A stretch of 64,000 nucleotides of DNA from G963674665 sp963674665. Its GTDB lineage: Bacteria > Desulfobacterota > Desulfovibrionia > Desulfovibrionales > Desulfovibrionaceae. Position 1 is the stretch's first letter. Each line of letters opens with the position of its first letter. Of this stretch, positions 1 to 8,370 are shown one piece after another. The translations under genes and the position numbers were made by a program. The stretch is from NCBI GenBank assembly GCA_963674665.2, contig CAXXPL010000009.1:806001-870000 (forward strand), given 5' to 3'. Below the pieces are notes generated by a model. The model was not told the origin of the DNA. It ran no database searches and saw only the letters and a list, made by a program, of their open reading frames with translations.

Positions 1-1
1 C

Positions 2-202
2 ATAAAGGAGCGGGAAACGTTTCTGCAGGCCTATACCGCGGCGCACCCGAACTACAAGTTCACCTACGACGTGCCGGAGCAGTCCCAGGTCGAGCGCCGC
101 AAGCTTGTGCTGAACATTCCGGTACTGGACGACCCTGAAAAGCAGAGCCGATTGGAAGAGATGATCAAAGAGTACGCCCGCCAGCTGTTCACCCTGGTTT
201 GA
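2..202 (+). CDS. C-terminal end of an unrecognised protein (partial)
   Basis: An open frame enters from the left edge and stops with TGA at 200-202, giving the last 66 residues of a protein. The visible part is hydrophilic, rich in charged residues, and ends in a predicted helix (LEEMIKEYARQLFTLV). I recognise no domain. The frame has codon use like the neighbouring genes, with many G/C third positions, and no competing frame is convincing. The gene converges with the minus-strand DhaK homologue, with only 7 bases between the two stops. Its start and function lie outside the window. Confidence 0.6.
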   Translation: MKERETFLQAYTAAHPNYKFTYDVPEQSQVERRKLVLNIPVLDDPEKQSRLEEMIKEYARQLFTLV

Positions 203-209
203 TCCCGAT

Positions 210-1199
210 CTACATCCCCCAGCGCAGGGCCGCCGTATGCACGGGAGCGTCCCACAAGGACAGCAGCTCCTGGTCCATGCGGCAGAGGGTGATGGAACAT
301 CCGGCCATTCCCAGCGTGGTCGCGTAATTCCCGACCAGGGAACGCACGACTTCCAATCCCTTGTCGCGGCATACGGTTTCCGCCTCGTGCAGGATCACCC
401 CCAGTTCCAAAAGGGGGGAGCCGCCGGTTCCGTTGACGAGAAGGAGAACCTGTTCCCTGGGGAGAAGCTCGAGATCGGCGGAGATTTCCCCGATCATCAT
501 GAAGGCCAGTTCCGAGGCGGATGCATAGGGTATCTGCGTGCGCCCCCGTTCCCCGTGCAGCCCGATGCCGTACTCCAGCAATCCATGCTCCAAATGATAG
601 GCGGGGCGGTCGCTGCCCGGCATGACGCAGCCGGAAAGAGCCACTGATTTGGTGCGCGTGGCGCGGTTCACGCGCTCTCCAAGAAGTTTGCACGAACCCA
701 GGTCGAATCCCGCCTGCGCCGCGGCGCCCACCATTTTCTGCACCAGAATCGTCCCCGCCATGCCCCTTCGTTCTTCCGTCCCCTTGCCCGGGGCCGTGGC
801 CTCGTCTGCAATGAGCACGGTTTCCACGGGTTGTTCCAGCATCTCCCCGGCCATGTCGAAGTTCATGATGTCGCCGGAGTAGTTTTTTACCAGAAAAAGC
901 ACGCCCGCGCCCCCATCCACCGCGTGGGTGGCGGCCATGATCTGGTCCGGGGTGGGGGATGTGAAGATCTCTCCGGGGCATGCCGCGTCCAGCATGCCGC
1001 GTCCCACAAAGCCGATGTGCAGGGGTTCGTGCCCCGAGCCGCCGCCGGAAATCAGGGCCACCTTGCCGGGCACCGGAGCGTCTCCGCGAACAAGAAAACG
1101 AGGAGTTTCGTGAAGTGTGAGGATGTGCCGGTGTGCGGCCACATAGCCGCGCAAACCTTCCAGGACAAGATTCTCAGGGTCGTTCATGAAAGCGGGCAC
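210..1199 (-). CDS. Dihydroxyacetone kinase subunit DhaK homologue (lone copy)
   Basis: This is a DhaK-fold protein. DhaK binds dihydroxyacetone covalently through a histidine and passes it phosphate from DhaL. The substrate-site elements are visible: GGGSGHEP (Gly and His of the pocket), the Lys and Asp in VKNYSGD, and the hemiaminal His in GIGLHGERG. I chose a GTG start at 1199 because GAGG sits 5 bases upstream; an ATG at 1187 has no clear ribosome site, and an in-frame ATG at 1274 is too far out. No DhaL lies next to it. It could share the DhaL at 8371-9015, or act as a ligand sensor like DhaQ of Lactococcus. Family assignment is sure; the role is not. Confidence 0.85.
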   Translation of the reverse strand: MPAFMNDPENLVLEGLRGYVAAHRHILTLHETPRFLVRGDAPVPGKVALISGGGSGHEPLHIGFVGRGMLDAACPGEIFTSPTPDQIMAATHAVDGGAGVLFLVKNYSGDIMNFDMAGEMLEQPVETVLIADEATAPGKGTEERRGMAGTILVQKMVGAAAQAGFDLGSCKLLGERVNRATRTKSVALSGCVMPGSDRPAYHLEHGLLEYGIGLHGERGRTQIPYASASELAFMMIGEISADLELLPREQVLLLVNGTGGSPLLELGVILHEAETVCRDKGLEVVRSLVGNYATTLGMAGCSITLCRMDQELLSLWDAPVHTAALRWGM

Positions 1200-1675
1200 A
1201 CTAACCTCGTCCTGATCAGGGGTAGGAAGTTGGGAACAGGCTGATCGGTTATCGCGAGCGGCTTTGTTGTCCAATATCTGGCACCACGTTTCCTTCTGTT
1301 TATCCTAGAGGTTCAATTGAGGCAACTGCGCGCATTCGAATGGTTGCTGGAATAATGCGGGATAAACCGATTGCACCTGCAGCGTGTTCCGCTTCCACCA
1401 GTTGTCTCAACGCGGAAGGGAATATTATGCTATTTATCGTAATAGTTGGAATATTAGGGAGATATTCATCGAATGGGCCAATCGGCGCGCTAGTGAAATC
1501 AATGAGTTGAAGAAGGAGGTTCTATGGGGTTGCAAGAAAACCCATGGAGAGGGGTTTACTCAAAGTTTAGTTTAGTTTAGTTTACCGACCAACTAAATCC
1601 CCTGAAGGGAAGAGAGTGGAAATGGCCGCAGCAGCACTGTCCCAGCAACCCCCCAATGAAGCACGGAGGCGTGTA
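1200..1675. other. Intergenic region between lone dhaK and the sugar/polyol ABC operon
   Basis: About 475 bases lie between two divergently transcribed genes, so promoters for both are expected here. Visible items are a perfect 10-base palindrome CATTCGAATG near 1335 and a short TTTAG tandem repeat near 1564-1582. A 63-codon frame at 1384-1575 has no recognisable content and I do not call it a gene. Just upstream of the next gene, GGAGG sits 6 bases before its ATG. Confidence 0.5.
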
Positions 1676-2998
1676 ATGGCTAAATTTACCAGTAGGTTAT
1701 TGGCAGCTCTCCTTATCACCTCGCTGTCGTTTGGCATCGCCCAGGCAAGTGAAAAGTCCATCACCGTGGGCTGGGCGGCTTGGGACCCGGCCAACGCGCT
1801 GATGGAACTCGCAAAGGATTTCACTGCGGAAACCGGCATCGAGGTACGCGGCGAGTTCATTCCCTGGCCTTCGTTCCAGGAGCGGGTTTTCACCGAGCTC
1901 AACGCCAAGGGCGAGACCTTTGACGTGCTTATCGGCGACTCCCAGTGGTTGGGCGCCGGAGCCACATACGGCCATTATGTGGAGCTCACGGACTTCTTCA
2001 AGGAAAACGGCATAGACCTGGAAAAGGATTTCGCCCCCGGCCCTGTGTACTCCTACTCCACTTGGCCCAAGGGCTCGAAGAAATACTGGGCCCTGCCCTG
2101 CGAGGGTGACGCTGTGGGCTGGACCTACCGCAAGGACTGGTTCGAGAAACCCGAGCTGCGCAAGGAATTCAAGGAAAAGTACGGCTACGAGCTGGACGTT
2201 CCCAAGGATTGGAACCAGCTGCGCGATATCGGCGAATTCTTCCAGGGGCGCGAGATCGACGGTATCAAGGTCTACGGTGCGGCCCTGTACAGCAAGCGCG
2301 CGGGAGACGGCATCACCATGGGTATCACCAGCGCCCTGTATCCCTGGGGCGTGCTCTATGAGAACCCGGACAAGCCCTACGACCTGGAAGGCTATTTCAA
2401 CAGCCCGGACGCTGTGGATGCGTTGAATTTCTACAAGGATTTCTTTGACAAGGCCACTCCCAGCGGATGGGGCGACGCCTACATGCAGGAGGACCTGGAT
2501 GCCTACACCACCGGGCAGGTGGCCATGGCCATGAACTTCTTCGCCTTTTTCCCGGGCATCAGCAAGGACCCCCGTGTCGGCAAGGTGACCGGCTATTTCG
2601 CCAACCCCCCCATGAAGACCAAGGGCGCCACCCTGGGCGGTCAGGGCATGTCCGTGGTGGCCTACTCCAAGAAGCAGGACATGGCCAAGGAGTTCCTGAA
2701 GTGGTTCGCGCGTGAGGACGTGCAGAAGAAGTGGTGGGCTCTGGGTGGCTACTCCTGCCACAACGCCGTGCTCGATGATCCCAATTTCGAGAGCACCGCT
2801 CCCTACGCCAAGGGCTTCAAGGATTCCATGCTCATCGTCAAGGATTTCTGGCAGGAACCCACCTACGCCGAGCTGCTGGACGCCTCGCAGCGTGAATTCC
2901 ACAAGTTCCTGGTGGCCGGGGACGTCTCCGCCAAGGAGGCCCTGGACAATATCGTGAAGGAATGGCGTCAGGTTTTCGAGGACGACGGCAAGTATTGA
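1676..2998 (+). CDS. ABC importer substrate-binding protein (glycerol/polyol type)
   Basis: A 440-residue periplasmic solute-binding protein of the carbohydrate (MalE-like) class. It starts with a Sec signal peptide: Lys, a hydrophobic stretch (LLAALLITSLSFGIA) and a cleavage site near QAS. The ATG at 1676 is chosen over one at 1616 because GGAGG precedes it by 6 bases and the signal peptide begins there. It is the first gene of an operon with two permeases, a small membrane protein, two ATPases and DhaKL, the parts list of the rhizobial GlpSTPQUV glycerol importer. The ligand is therefore likely glycerol, dihydroxyacetone or a related polyol or ketose. That is context, not proof. The hairpin just after it probably raises its transcript level relative to the permeases. 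Confidence 0.85.
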   Translation: MAKFTSRLLAALLITSLSFGIAQASEKSITVGWAAWDPANALMELAKDFTAETGIEVRGEFIPWPSFQERVFTELNAKGETFDVLIGDSQWLGAGATYGHYVELTDFFKENGIDLEKDFAPGPVYSYSTWPKGSKKYWALPCEGDAVGWTYRKDWFEKPELRKEFKEKYGYELDVPKDWNQLRDIGEFFQGREIDGIKVYGAALYSKRAGDGITMGITSALYPWGVLYENPDKPYDLEGYFNSPDAVDALNFYKDFFDKATPSGWGDAYMQEDLDAYTTGQVAMAMNFFAFFPGISKDPRVGKVTGYFANPPMKTKGATLGGQGMSVVAYSKKQDMAKEFLKWFAREDVQKKWWALGGYSCHNAVLDDPNFESTAPYAKGFKDSMLIVKDFWQEPTYAELLDASQREFHKFLVAGDVSAKEALDNIVKEWRQVFEDDGKY

Positions 2999-3022
2999 TC
3001 CCCGGACGCGGTTCGAGCACCA

Positions 3023-3056
3023 ACGCGGCGCCGCCCGCAGTCATGCGGCGCCGCGT
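3023..3056 (+). other. Intra-operon GC-rich hairpin after binding-protein gene
   Basis: ACGCGGCGCCGC and its complement GCGGCGCCGCGT form a 12-bp perfect stem with a 10-base loop, in the 87-base gap between the binding-protein and first permease genes. No U-run follows, so it is more likely an mRNA-stabilising or processing hairpin than a full terminator. Such structures are common after highly expressed binding-protein genes. Confidence 0.65.
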
Positions 3057-3085
3057 CAACCACCAACGTGAACAGGTGAAATGCA

Positions 3086-4024
3086 ATGTCTGGGGAACAC
3101 GTATCATCCGGAGCCGCACCCGCGAGAGGCGCTTCCGTGGGGCTGTCCGACAGGGCCATCAAGTGGCTGTTCATCGGGCCCACCATTTTTCTGCTTCTGG
3201 CAATCAACATCTTTCCACTGCTGTGGACGGTCTACCTCAGCTTTACCAACTACCGCGCGAACCAACCCGGGCGGGTGGTCAAATGGATCGGCACGAGCAA
3301 CTACACACGGCTGTTCGAGTCCGACGACATCTGGATCTACATGCAGAAGACCGCCAGCTTCGTGTGCTGGTCCATAGGACTGGAAGTCCTTCTGGGGTTC
3401 GGCCTGGCCCTGCTTCTACACCGCAAGTTCAAGGGGCACTCCACCCTCACCACCCTGATTCTGCTGCCCATGATGCTCTCTCCGGCTCTCGTGGGTCTGT
3501 TCTGGCGTTATCTGCTGGAGCCGCAGATGGGTATTTTCAACTATATAGTCAATGCCGTTGGTAATTTCGGCGAATTCAGCATGCTTTCGGATCCGAACCT
3601 GGCGCCCTGGTCCATCATCATGGTGGATGTCTGGATGTGGACGCCCTACATCATGCTGCTCTGCCTGGCCGGACTGCGTTCGGTTCCCGAGTACCTCTAC
3701 GAAGCGGCGGAAGTGGACCGTGCCTCCAAGCTGCAACAGTTCTGGCGGATCACCCTGCCCATGGTCATTCCGTTCCTGATGCTGGCCGTGCTCTTCCGGG
3801 CCATCGAGAACTTCAAGATGTTCGACATGGTGTTCGAACTCACCAGTGGAGGGCCGGGCACAGCCACGGAGCTTGCGTCCCTGGCCTTGAAACGCGAGGC
3901 CTTCGAGAAGTGGCGCACAGGCTATGCATCGGCTTTGGCGGTCATTCTGTTTCTCGTGGTCCTGGGCGCTTCCAATGTCTATGTGAAATTTCTCAATAAA
4001 TTCAAAGGAGGGGCCTCGTCATGA
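3086..4024 (+). CDS. ABC importer permease (GlpP-like, MalF class)
   Basis: A 312-residue inner-membrane permease. The first membrane helix is around residues 29-50 (IGPTIFLLLAINIF), and about six helices follow. The cytoplasmic EAA loop that docks to the ATPase is seen as YEAAEVDRASKLQQFWRITLPM around residues 200-225. AGGTG lies about 7 bases before the ATG. Its stop overlaps the start of the next permease (ATGA), so the two are translationally coupled and should form the heterodimeric channel. Specificity is inferred only from the operon. Confidence 0.88.
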   Translation: MSGEHVSSGAAPARGASVGLSDRAIKWLFIGPTIFLLLAINIFPLLWTVYLSFTNYRANQPGRVVKWIGTSNYTRLFESDDIWIYMQKTASFVCWSIGLEVLLGFGLALLLHRKFKGHSTLTTLILLPMMLSPALVGLFWRYLLEPQMGIFNYIVNAVGNFGEFSMLSDPNLAPWSIIMVDVWMWTPYIMLLCLAGLRSVPEYLYEAAEVDRASKLQQFWRITLPMVIPFLMLAVLFRAIENFKMFDMVFELTSGGPGTATELASLALKREAFEKWRTGYASALAVILFLVVLGASNVYVKFLNKFKGGASS

Positions 4025-4983
4025 GTGTGGCTGCTTCCAAAAAGACAATGCGCCGGCCCACTGAAGCCTCCCCGGCGAGCAAGCGTTTTGCCGGTGTCAT
4101 CGTGACCGTGTACGCCCTGATCACCCTGCTGCCGGTGGTGTGGATCATCTGCACCTCGTTCAAGGACGTTACGGAAGCCGTGGCCTACCCCCCGGTGGTG
4201 GCCTTCACCCCGTCCCTTGAGGGCTACGTCAACGTATTCACCACCCGTACGCGTGTGACCGAGGAGTACATGAATTCCCTCCCCGAGCCTGAGACCTGGT
4301 ACGACAGGTTGGTTCGGGACCGGAACATGGTCATAGCCGGGCCTTCGCCCTTTATCGGCAGGTACCTGAACTCGTTGGTCATTGGTTTCGGTTCCACGTT
4401 TCTGGCCATTGTGCTGGGCACCATGAGCGCCTACGCGTTTTCCAGGTTCAAGGTTCCGGCCAAGGACGACCTGTTGTTCTTCATCCTCTCCACCAGAATG
4501 ATGCCGCCCATCGCCGTGGCCGTGCCCCTGTTCCTCATGTACCGCGAGCTGGGGCTTTTCGACACCTCCCTGGGCATGATCATGCTGTACACCGCGGTGA
4601 ACATCAGCCTCTCGGTCTGGCTGCTCAAGGGCTTCATCGACGAGATTCCCCGGCAGTATGAGGAGGCCGCCATGATCGACGGCTACACGCGATTCCAGGC
4701 CTTTCGCAAGGTGGTGCTGCCTCAGGCGGCCACGGGTATCGCGGCCACCGCCATCTTCTGCCTGATCCTGGCCTGGAACGAGTATGCCTTTGCCCTGCTG
4801 CTCACCAGCCGCAACGCGCAGACAGCGCCCCCCTTCATCCCGAACATCATCGGGGAGGGAGGTCTGGACTGGGCGGCGGTTGCGGCGGGTACGGTCCTGT
4901 TCCTTCTGCCGGTGATGATTTCCACCCTGCTTCTACGCAAGCATCTGCTGCGGGGCATTACCTTTGGAGCCGTGCGCCAATGA
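4021..4983 (+). CDS. ABC importer permease (GlpQ-like, MalG class)
   Basis: A 320-residue inner-membrane permease, partner of the preceding gene. An N-terminal helix is at about residues 22-45 (GVIVTVYALITLLPVVWIICTSF). The EAA loop reads YEEAAMIDGYTRFQAFRKVVLPQ near residue 225. A long external segment between helices 1 and 2 (residues about 60-110) is typical of MalG-class permeases. Its ATG is in ATGA with the previous stop, and its own stop overlaps the next start by 4 bases, so the operon is tightly coupled. Confidence 0.88.
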   Translation: MSVAASKKTMRRPTEASPASKRFAGVIVTVYALITLLPVVWIICTSFKDVTEAVAYPPVVAFTPSLEGYVNVFTTRTRVTEEYMNSLPEPETWYDRLVRDRNMVIAGPSPFIGRYLNSLVIGFGSTFLAIVLGTMSAYAFSRFKVPAKDDLLFFILSTRMMPPIAVAVPLFLMYRELGLFDTSLGMIMLYTAVNISLSVWLLKGFIDEIPRQYEEAAMIDGYTRFQAFRKVVLPQAATGIAATAIFCLILAWNEYAFALLLTSRNAQTAPPFIPNIIGEGGLDWAAVAAGTVLFLLPVMISTLLLRKHLLRGITFGAVRQ

Positions 4984-5183
4984 ACAAAGATACCAAGACC
5001 AAATCCAGGCTTCGAAGGCTGTTGCGGCGTGGCCCCTGGGAGAACACCGCCACTGCTCTCATCGCCCTGGGCATTGTGATGCTCATGCAGCCTCTTTCCA
5101 AATGGGCCTATTCCAATGGTTTTGCGGTACTGCTCATCGGAACCATCGGCTTCACCATAGTCTCCCACTTTCCAGAGGACTGA
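4980..5183 (+). CDS. Small membrane protein in glycerol-type ABC operon (GlpU-like position)
   Basis: A 67-residue protein with a basic N-terminus (many Lys/Arg up to residue 18) followed by two predicted membrane helices, about residues 23-40 and 45-62. It starts inside the previous stop (ATGA) and ends 3 bases before the ATPase gene, so it is a real operon member. In rhizobial glycerol ABC operons a small integral membrane protein, GlpU (DUF2160 family), occupies the same gene neighbourhood. I assign it by position and topology, not by detailed sequence match. Its function in transport is not known to me. Confidence 0.7.
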   Translation: MNKDTKTKSRLRRLLRRGPWENTATALIALGIVMLMQPLSKWAYSNGFAVLLIGTIGFTIVSHFPED

Positions 5184-5186
5184 TTT

Positions 5187-6284
5187 ATGGCGGAAATACG
5201 TCTCGAAAACATATGCAAGCGCTTTGATGATTTCGTGGCCGTGGACAACTCCAACCTGGTCATCGAGGATGGTCATTTCTTTGTTTTGCTGGGCTCCTCG
5301 GGCTGTGGCAAGACAACCACCCTGCGCATGATCGCGGGGCTCGAAATCCCCGACTCGGGCAGGTTGCTGCTGGATCGAGAGGATGTGACGCACATGCGGG
5401 CGGCGCACAGGGACATCGCCTTTGTCTTTCAGATGTTCGCCCTGTACCCCCACATGAATGTGCGCGAGAACCTCGCGTTTCCGCTCAAGACACGGCGCAA
5501 ACCCAGGGCCGAGATCAAGAGGCGGGTTCAGGAGGTGGCCGAATTGCTACGCATCGAGCACCTGCTGCATCGGCGCGTGCAGGGGCTTGCCGGAGGCGAT
5601 CGCCAGCGAGTGGCACTGGGGCGGGCCATCATCCGGCGCCCCAAGGCCTTTCTCATGGACGAACCCCTGGGCACCCTGGACGCGGAGTTCCGCGAGCTCA
5701 TGCGCGAGGAACTCAAGGCCCTTCACGACCGCATCAACGCCACCACCATCTATGTCACGCACGACCAGATCGAGGCCATGGCCATGGGCGACATGATTTC
5801 TGTCATGAGCCAGGGAAAGGTCCTGCAGACCGCCGCGCCCATGGAAATATACCGGAGGCCCAACTGCATGTTCGTGGCCGGTTTCATCGGCAGCCCCCCG
5901 ATCAATTTCCTGCCCATCAACGGCGAGATCCAGCCGGGGCGCGACGAGGTCAAGATCAACGGCACACCGGTGAAAGTGCCCCGTATGATCGAGGGGCTGG
6001 AGAGCGGCAAGGGGATTCTTGGCGCCAGGCCCGAGCACATTGCCATTACCGGGGAAAGCGGTTTGCCCGGAACGGTGTACGGCGTGGAGTACATGGGCGC
6101 GCGGCAGCTCGTCACCGTTGACACCAATGTGGGGCGTGTGCGGGTCATCGCTCCGGAGTCCCTGCCCGTGAGCATTAACGACAATGTGGGGCTCACATTT
6201 CAGACGGAATCCATGATCGTGTTCGACGGACAGAGCGAACGCGCCCTGGACAGTGACCTCATGAGGGAGAACGACAATGGCTGA
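5187..6284 (+). CDS. ABC importer ATPase (GlpS-like)
   Basis: A 365-residue cytoplasmic ATPase of the MalK class: nucleotide-binding domain to about residue 235, then an OB-fold regulatory domain. Walker A is GSSGCGKTT, the Q-loop is VFQMF, Walker B is AFLMDEP, and the switch His is in YVTHDQ. The signature motif is unusual, LAGGDRQRVALGRA rather than LSGGQQQRVA. As I recall, GlpS-type ATPases also carry GGDRQRVA here. It overlaps the next ATPase gene by 8 bases, so two different ATPases are made and probably form a heterodimer, as in GlpST. Confidence 0.88.
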   Translation: MAEIRLENICKRFDDFVAVDNSNLVIEDGHFFVLLGSSGCGKTTTLRMIAGLEIPDSGRLLLDREDVTHMRAAHRDIAFVFQMFALYPHMNVRENLAFPLKTRRKPRAEIKRRVQEVAELLRIEHLLHRRVQGLAGGDRQRVALGRAIIRRPKAFLMDEPLGTLDAEFRELMREELKALHDRINATTIYVTHDQIEAMAMGDMISVMSQGKVLQTAAPMEIYRRPNCMFVAGFIGSPPINFLPINGEIQPGRDEVKINGTPVKVPRMIEGLESGKGILGARPEHIAITGESGLPGTVYGVEYMGARQLVTVDTNVGRVRVIAPESLPVSINDNVGLTFQTESMIVFDGQSERALDSDLMRENDNG

Positions 6285-7284
6285 AGTTGTCCTGGACGGC
6301 ATTACCAAACGCTTTGGTGAACAGACGGCTGTGGACGAACTCGGTCTGACCATCGGAGACGGCGAGCTGCTTGTGCTTCTGGGGCCAACCGGAGCCGGGA
6401 AAACCACCACCTTGCGCCTGGTTTCGGGCCTGGAAAAACCGGATAAGGGGCGGATCCTGATCCAGGGGCGCGACGTGACCCGGGCATCCCCGGCGGAGCG
6501 CGACGTGGCCATGGTTTTCCAGGAATACTCCCTGTACCCGCATTACACGGTGTACGACAATCTGGCCTTCCCCCTGCGCTCCCCCTTGCGCAAAATGGAC
6601 AAGAAGCGGATCGACGCCAAGGTGCGTGAGGTCGCGGCCCTGCTGCGCATCGAGAACAAGCTCGGGAACCGGGGCACGGCACTCTCCGGAGGCGAGATGC
6701 AGCGTGTGGCCATTGGCCGCGCCCTGGTGCGCAACCCCGCGATATTCCTCATGGATGAGCCGTTGTCCTCCCTGGACGCAAAGCTGCGCAACGATCTGCG
6801 TGTGGAGCTGAAACGGATTCAGATCAGCATGGGCGCCACTATTCTGTATGTGACCCACGATCAGATCGAAGCCTTGACCCTGGCCGACCGAATCGGCGTG
6901 TTCTCCGAAGGAAAACTCCTGCAGTTGGGCACGCCCCAGGAAATCTACAAACGCCCCATCGACACATATGTGGCCTGCCGTCTTGGATCCCCGGGCATAA
7001 ACTTCCTGCCAATGGGCGCTCTGGGCGTGGAGAACGGCCCGCAGGGAGCGGTCTCCTTCGGCATTCGGCCGGAAAACATCGACCTGGATGGCCAGGGAAT
7101 CCCCACCACTGTCAGGACGGTGGAGCACCTGGGGTCCGAGACTATCGTGCAACTGAAGATCGACGGTCAGGAGATAGCGGCGCTGGCGCCTCCTGGAAGG
7201 ACATTTCACAAGGGCCAGCAACTGGGTCTTTCGCTCAGGCCCGACTCGGTCCTGTTTTTCGATGCAAACGGGCGGCGGTTGTAA
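6277..7284 (+). CDS. ABC importer ATPase (GlpT-like)
   Basis: A 335-residue MalK-class ATPase, second of the pair. Walker A is GPTGAGKTT, the signature is LSGGEMQRVAIGRA, Walker B is IFLMDEPLSSLDAK, and the switch His is in YVTHDQIEAL. The C-terminal OB domain is slightly shorter than usual. Its start lies inside the end of the preceding ATPase gene, with GGGAGAACGAC just upstream as the ribosome site. The canonical signature here, against the altered one in its partner, hints at an asymmetric ATPase pair. Confidence 0.88.
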   Translation: MAEVVLDGITKRFGEQTAVDELGLTIGDGELLVLLGPTGAGKTTTLRLVSGLEKPDKGRILIQGRDVTRASPAERDVAMVFQEYSLYPHYTVYDNLAFPLRSPLRKMDKKRIDAKVREVAALLRIENKLGNRGTALSGGEMQRVAIGRALVRNPAIFLMDEPLSSLDAKLRNDLRVELKRIQISMGATILYVTHDQIEALTLADRIGVFSEGKLLQLGTPQEIYKRPIDTYVACRLGSPGINFLPMGALGVENGPQGAVSFGIRPENIDLDGQGIPTTVRTVEHLGSETIVQLKIDGQEIAALAPPGRTFHKGQQLGLSLRPDSVLFFDANGRRL

Positions 7285-7360
7285 CGTCGGCCCTCTCTGG
7301 CTGATGCCGCGACACGGTCGCCGCTTGTGACAACACAATTACTGCCGCGGGGGTAAGAAC

Positions 7361-8365
7361 ATGAATCGCACAAAAAAAATCATCAATGATCCGAAGAAGG
7401 TTGTGCCGGAACTCATAGAGGGCCTGGTGGCGGCCAGCCATGGAAAGCTGCGCAAGGTGGACGGCTGCAACGTGGTGGTCAAGAGCGCCATGCCCAAGGG
7501 GAAAGTGGGTATCCTCGTTGGCGGCGGAAGCGGGCATGAACCTGTTTCCGGTGGCTTCATCGGCAACAACCTGGCGGACGGCGCGGCCTGCGGCAATGTC
7601 TTTGCCTCGCCATCCCCTGACGTGATCCTCGATGCCATCAAGGCGTTGGATACCGGCGCCGGAGTGCTCAACCTGGTGCTGAACTATGCGGGCGACAACA
7701 TGAATTTCGAAATCGCCTCGGAAATGGCCGAGGACGAGGGCATCACCACGCGCTCCGTGCAGGTGTGGGACGATGTGGCCTCGGCGCCCCTGGATCGCAT
7801 TGACGACCGCCGGGGAATAGCCGGCTACGTCTTTGCCATCAAGATCGTGGGCGGGGTCAGCGCCCAGAACAACGATCTGGATGAAATCGAGCGCCTGGCC
7901 ATCAAGGCCAGGGACAATATCCGTTCCATGGGTGTGGCCGTGTCCGCGGGGTCCATCCCGGAAACCGGAGCCCCCACCTTTGAACTGGCGGATGATGAAA
8001 TCGAGATAGGCATGGGCATCCACGGCGAGCCGGGAGTGTTGCGGAAAAAGATCCTGCCCGCAGATGAGCTTGTGAGCGAAATGATGGACACCATCCTCTC
8101 GGATCTGCCCTTCGCGCCGGGAGACAAGGTGTGTCTGCTGGTGAACAATCTGGGCGGCTCCACCACGATGGAGCTGTTGATCATCAACCGCAAGGTTCGG
8201 GCCATCCTGGCGGAGAAGGGGATAGAGGTTCACGACACCATGCTGGGGGCGTATTGCACCTCCCTGGAAATGGCCGGGTTCTCCATCAGCCTGCTGCGGT
8301 TGGATGACGAACTGCGCAAATACTATGACCTGCCGGCCGATTCCGCCGCATGGACCAAGAGGTGA
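7361..8365 (+). CDS. DhaK-family kinase subunit with altered substrate pocket
   Basis: A 334-residue DhaK homologue, encoded 76 bases after the ABC operon with GGGGGTAAG before its ATG, and coupled to DhaL. It keeps GGGSGHEP, the pocket Asp (NYAGDNMNF) and the covalent His (GMGIHGEPG). The residue matching the pocket Lys of E. coli DhaK (KNYTGD, Lys104) is Leu here (VLNYAGD), whereas the lone copy at 210-1199 keeps Lys. DhaK variants with a changed residue at this point occur among kinases for other ketoses such as erythrulose, so the substrate may not be dihydroxyacetone. No DhaM phosphocarrier is encoded in the window, so the phosphate donor may be ATP. Confidence 0.88.
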   Translation: MNRTKKIINDPKKVVPELIEGLVAASHGKLRKVDGCNVVVKSAMPKGKVGILVGGGSGHEPVSGGFIGNNLADGAACGNVFASPSPDVILDAIKALDTGAGVLNLVLNYAGDNMNFEIASEMAEDEGITTRSVQVWDDVASAPLDRIDDRRGIAGYVFAIKIVGGVSAQNNDLDEIERLAIKARDNIRSMGVAVSAGSIPETGAPTFELADDEIEIGMGIHGEPGVLRKKILPADELVSEMMDTILSDLPFAPGDKVCLLVNNLGGSTTMELLIINRKVRAILAEKGIEVHDTMLGAYCTSLEMAGFSISLLRLDDELRKYYDLPADSAAWTKR

Positions 8366-8370
8366 CAACA

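Noticed and set aside
1281..1300. Sigma-54-like TGGCAC...TTCCT on the plus strand
   Set aside because: The -12 element lacks the GC, and the site is about 380 bases from the nearest plus-strand start.
1384..1575. 63-codon plus-strand frame upstream of the binding-protein gene
   Set aside because: No ribosome site, no motif, and it crosses the expected promoter region.
1697..2902. Long minus-strand frame opposite the binding-protein gene
   Set aside because: Mirror of a GC-rich gene; the plus-strand frame has signal peptide and family features.
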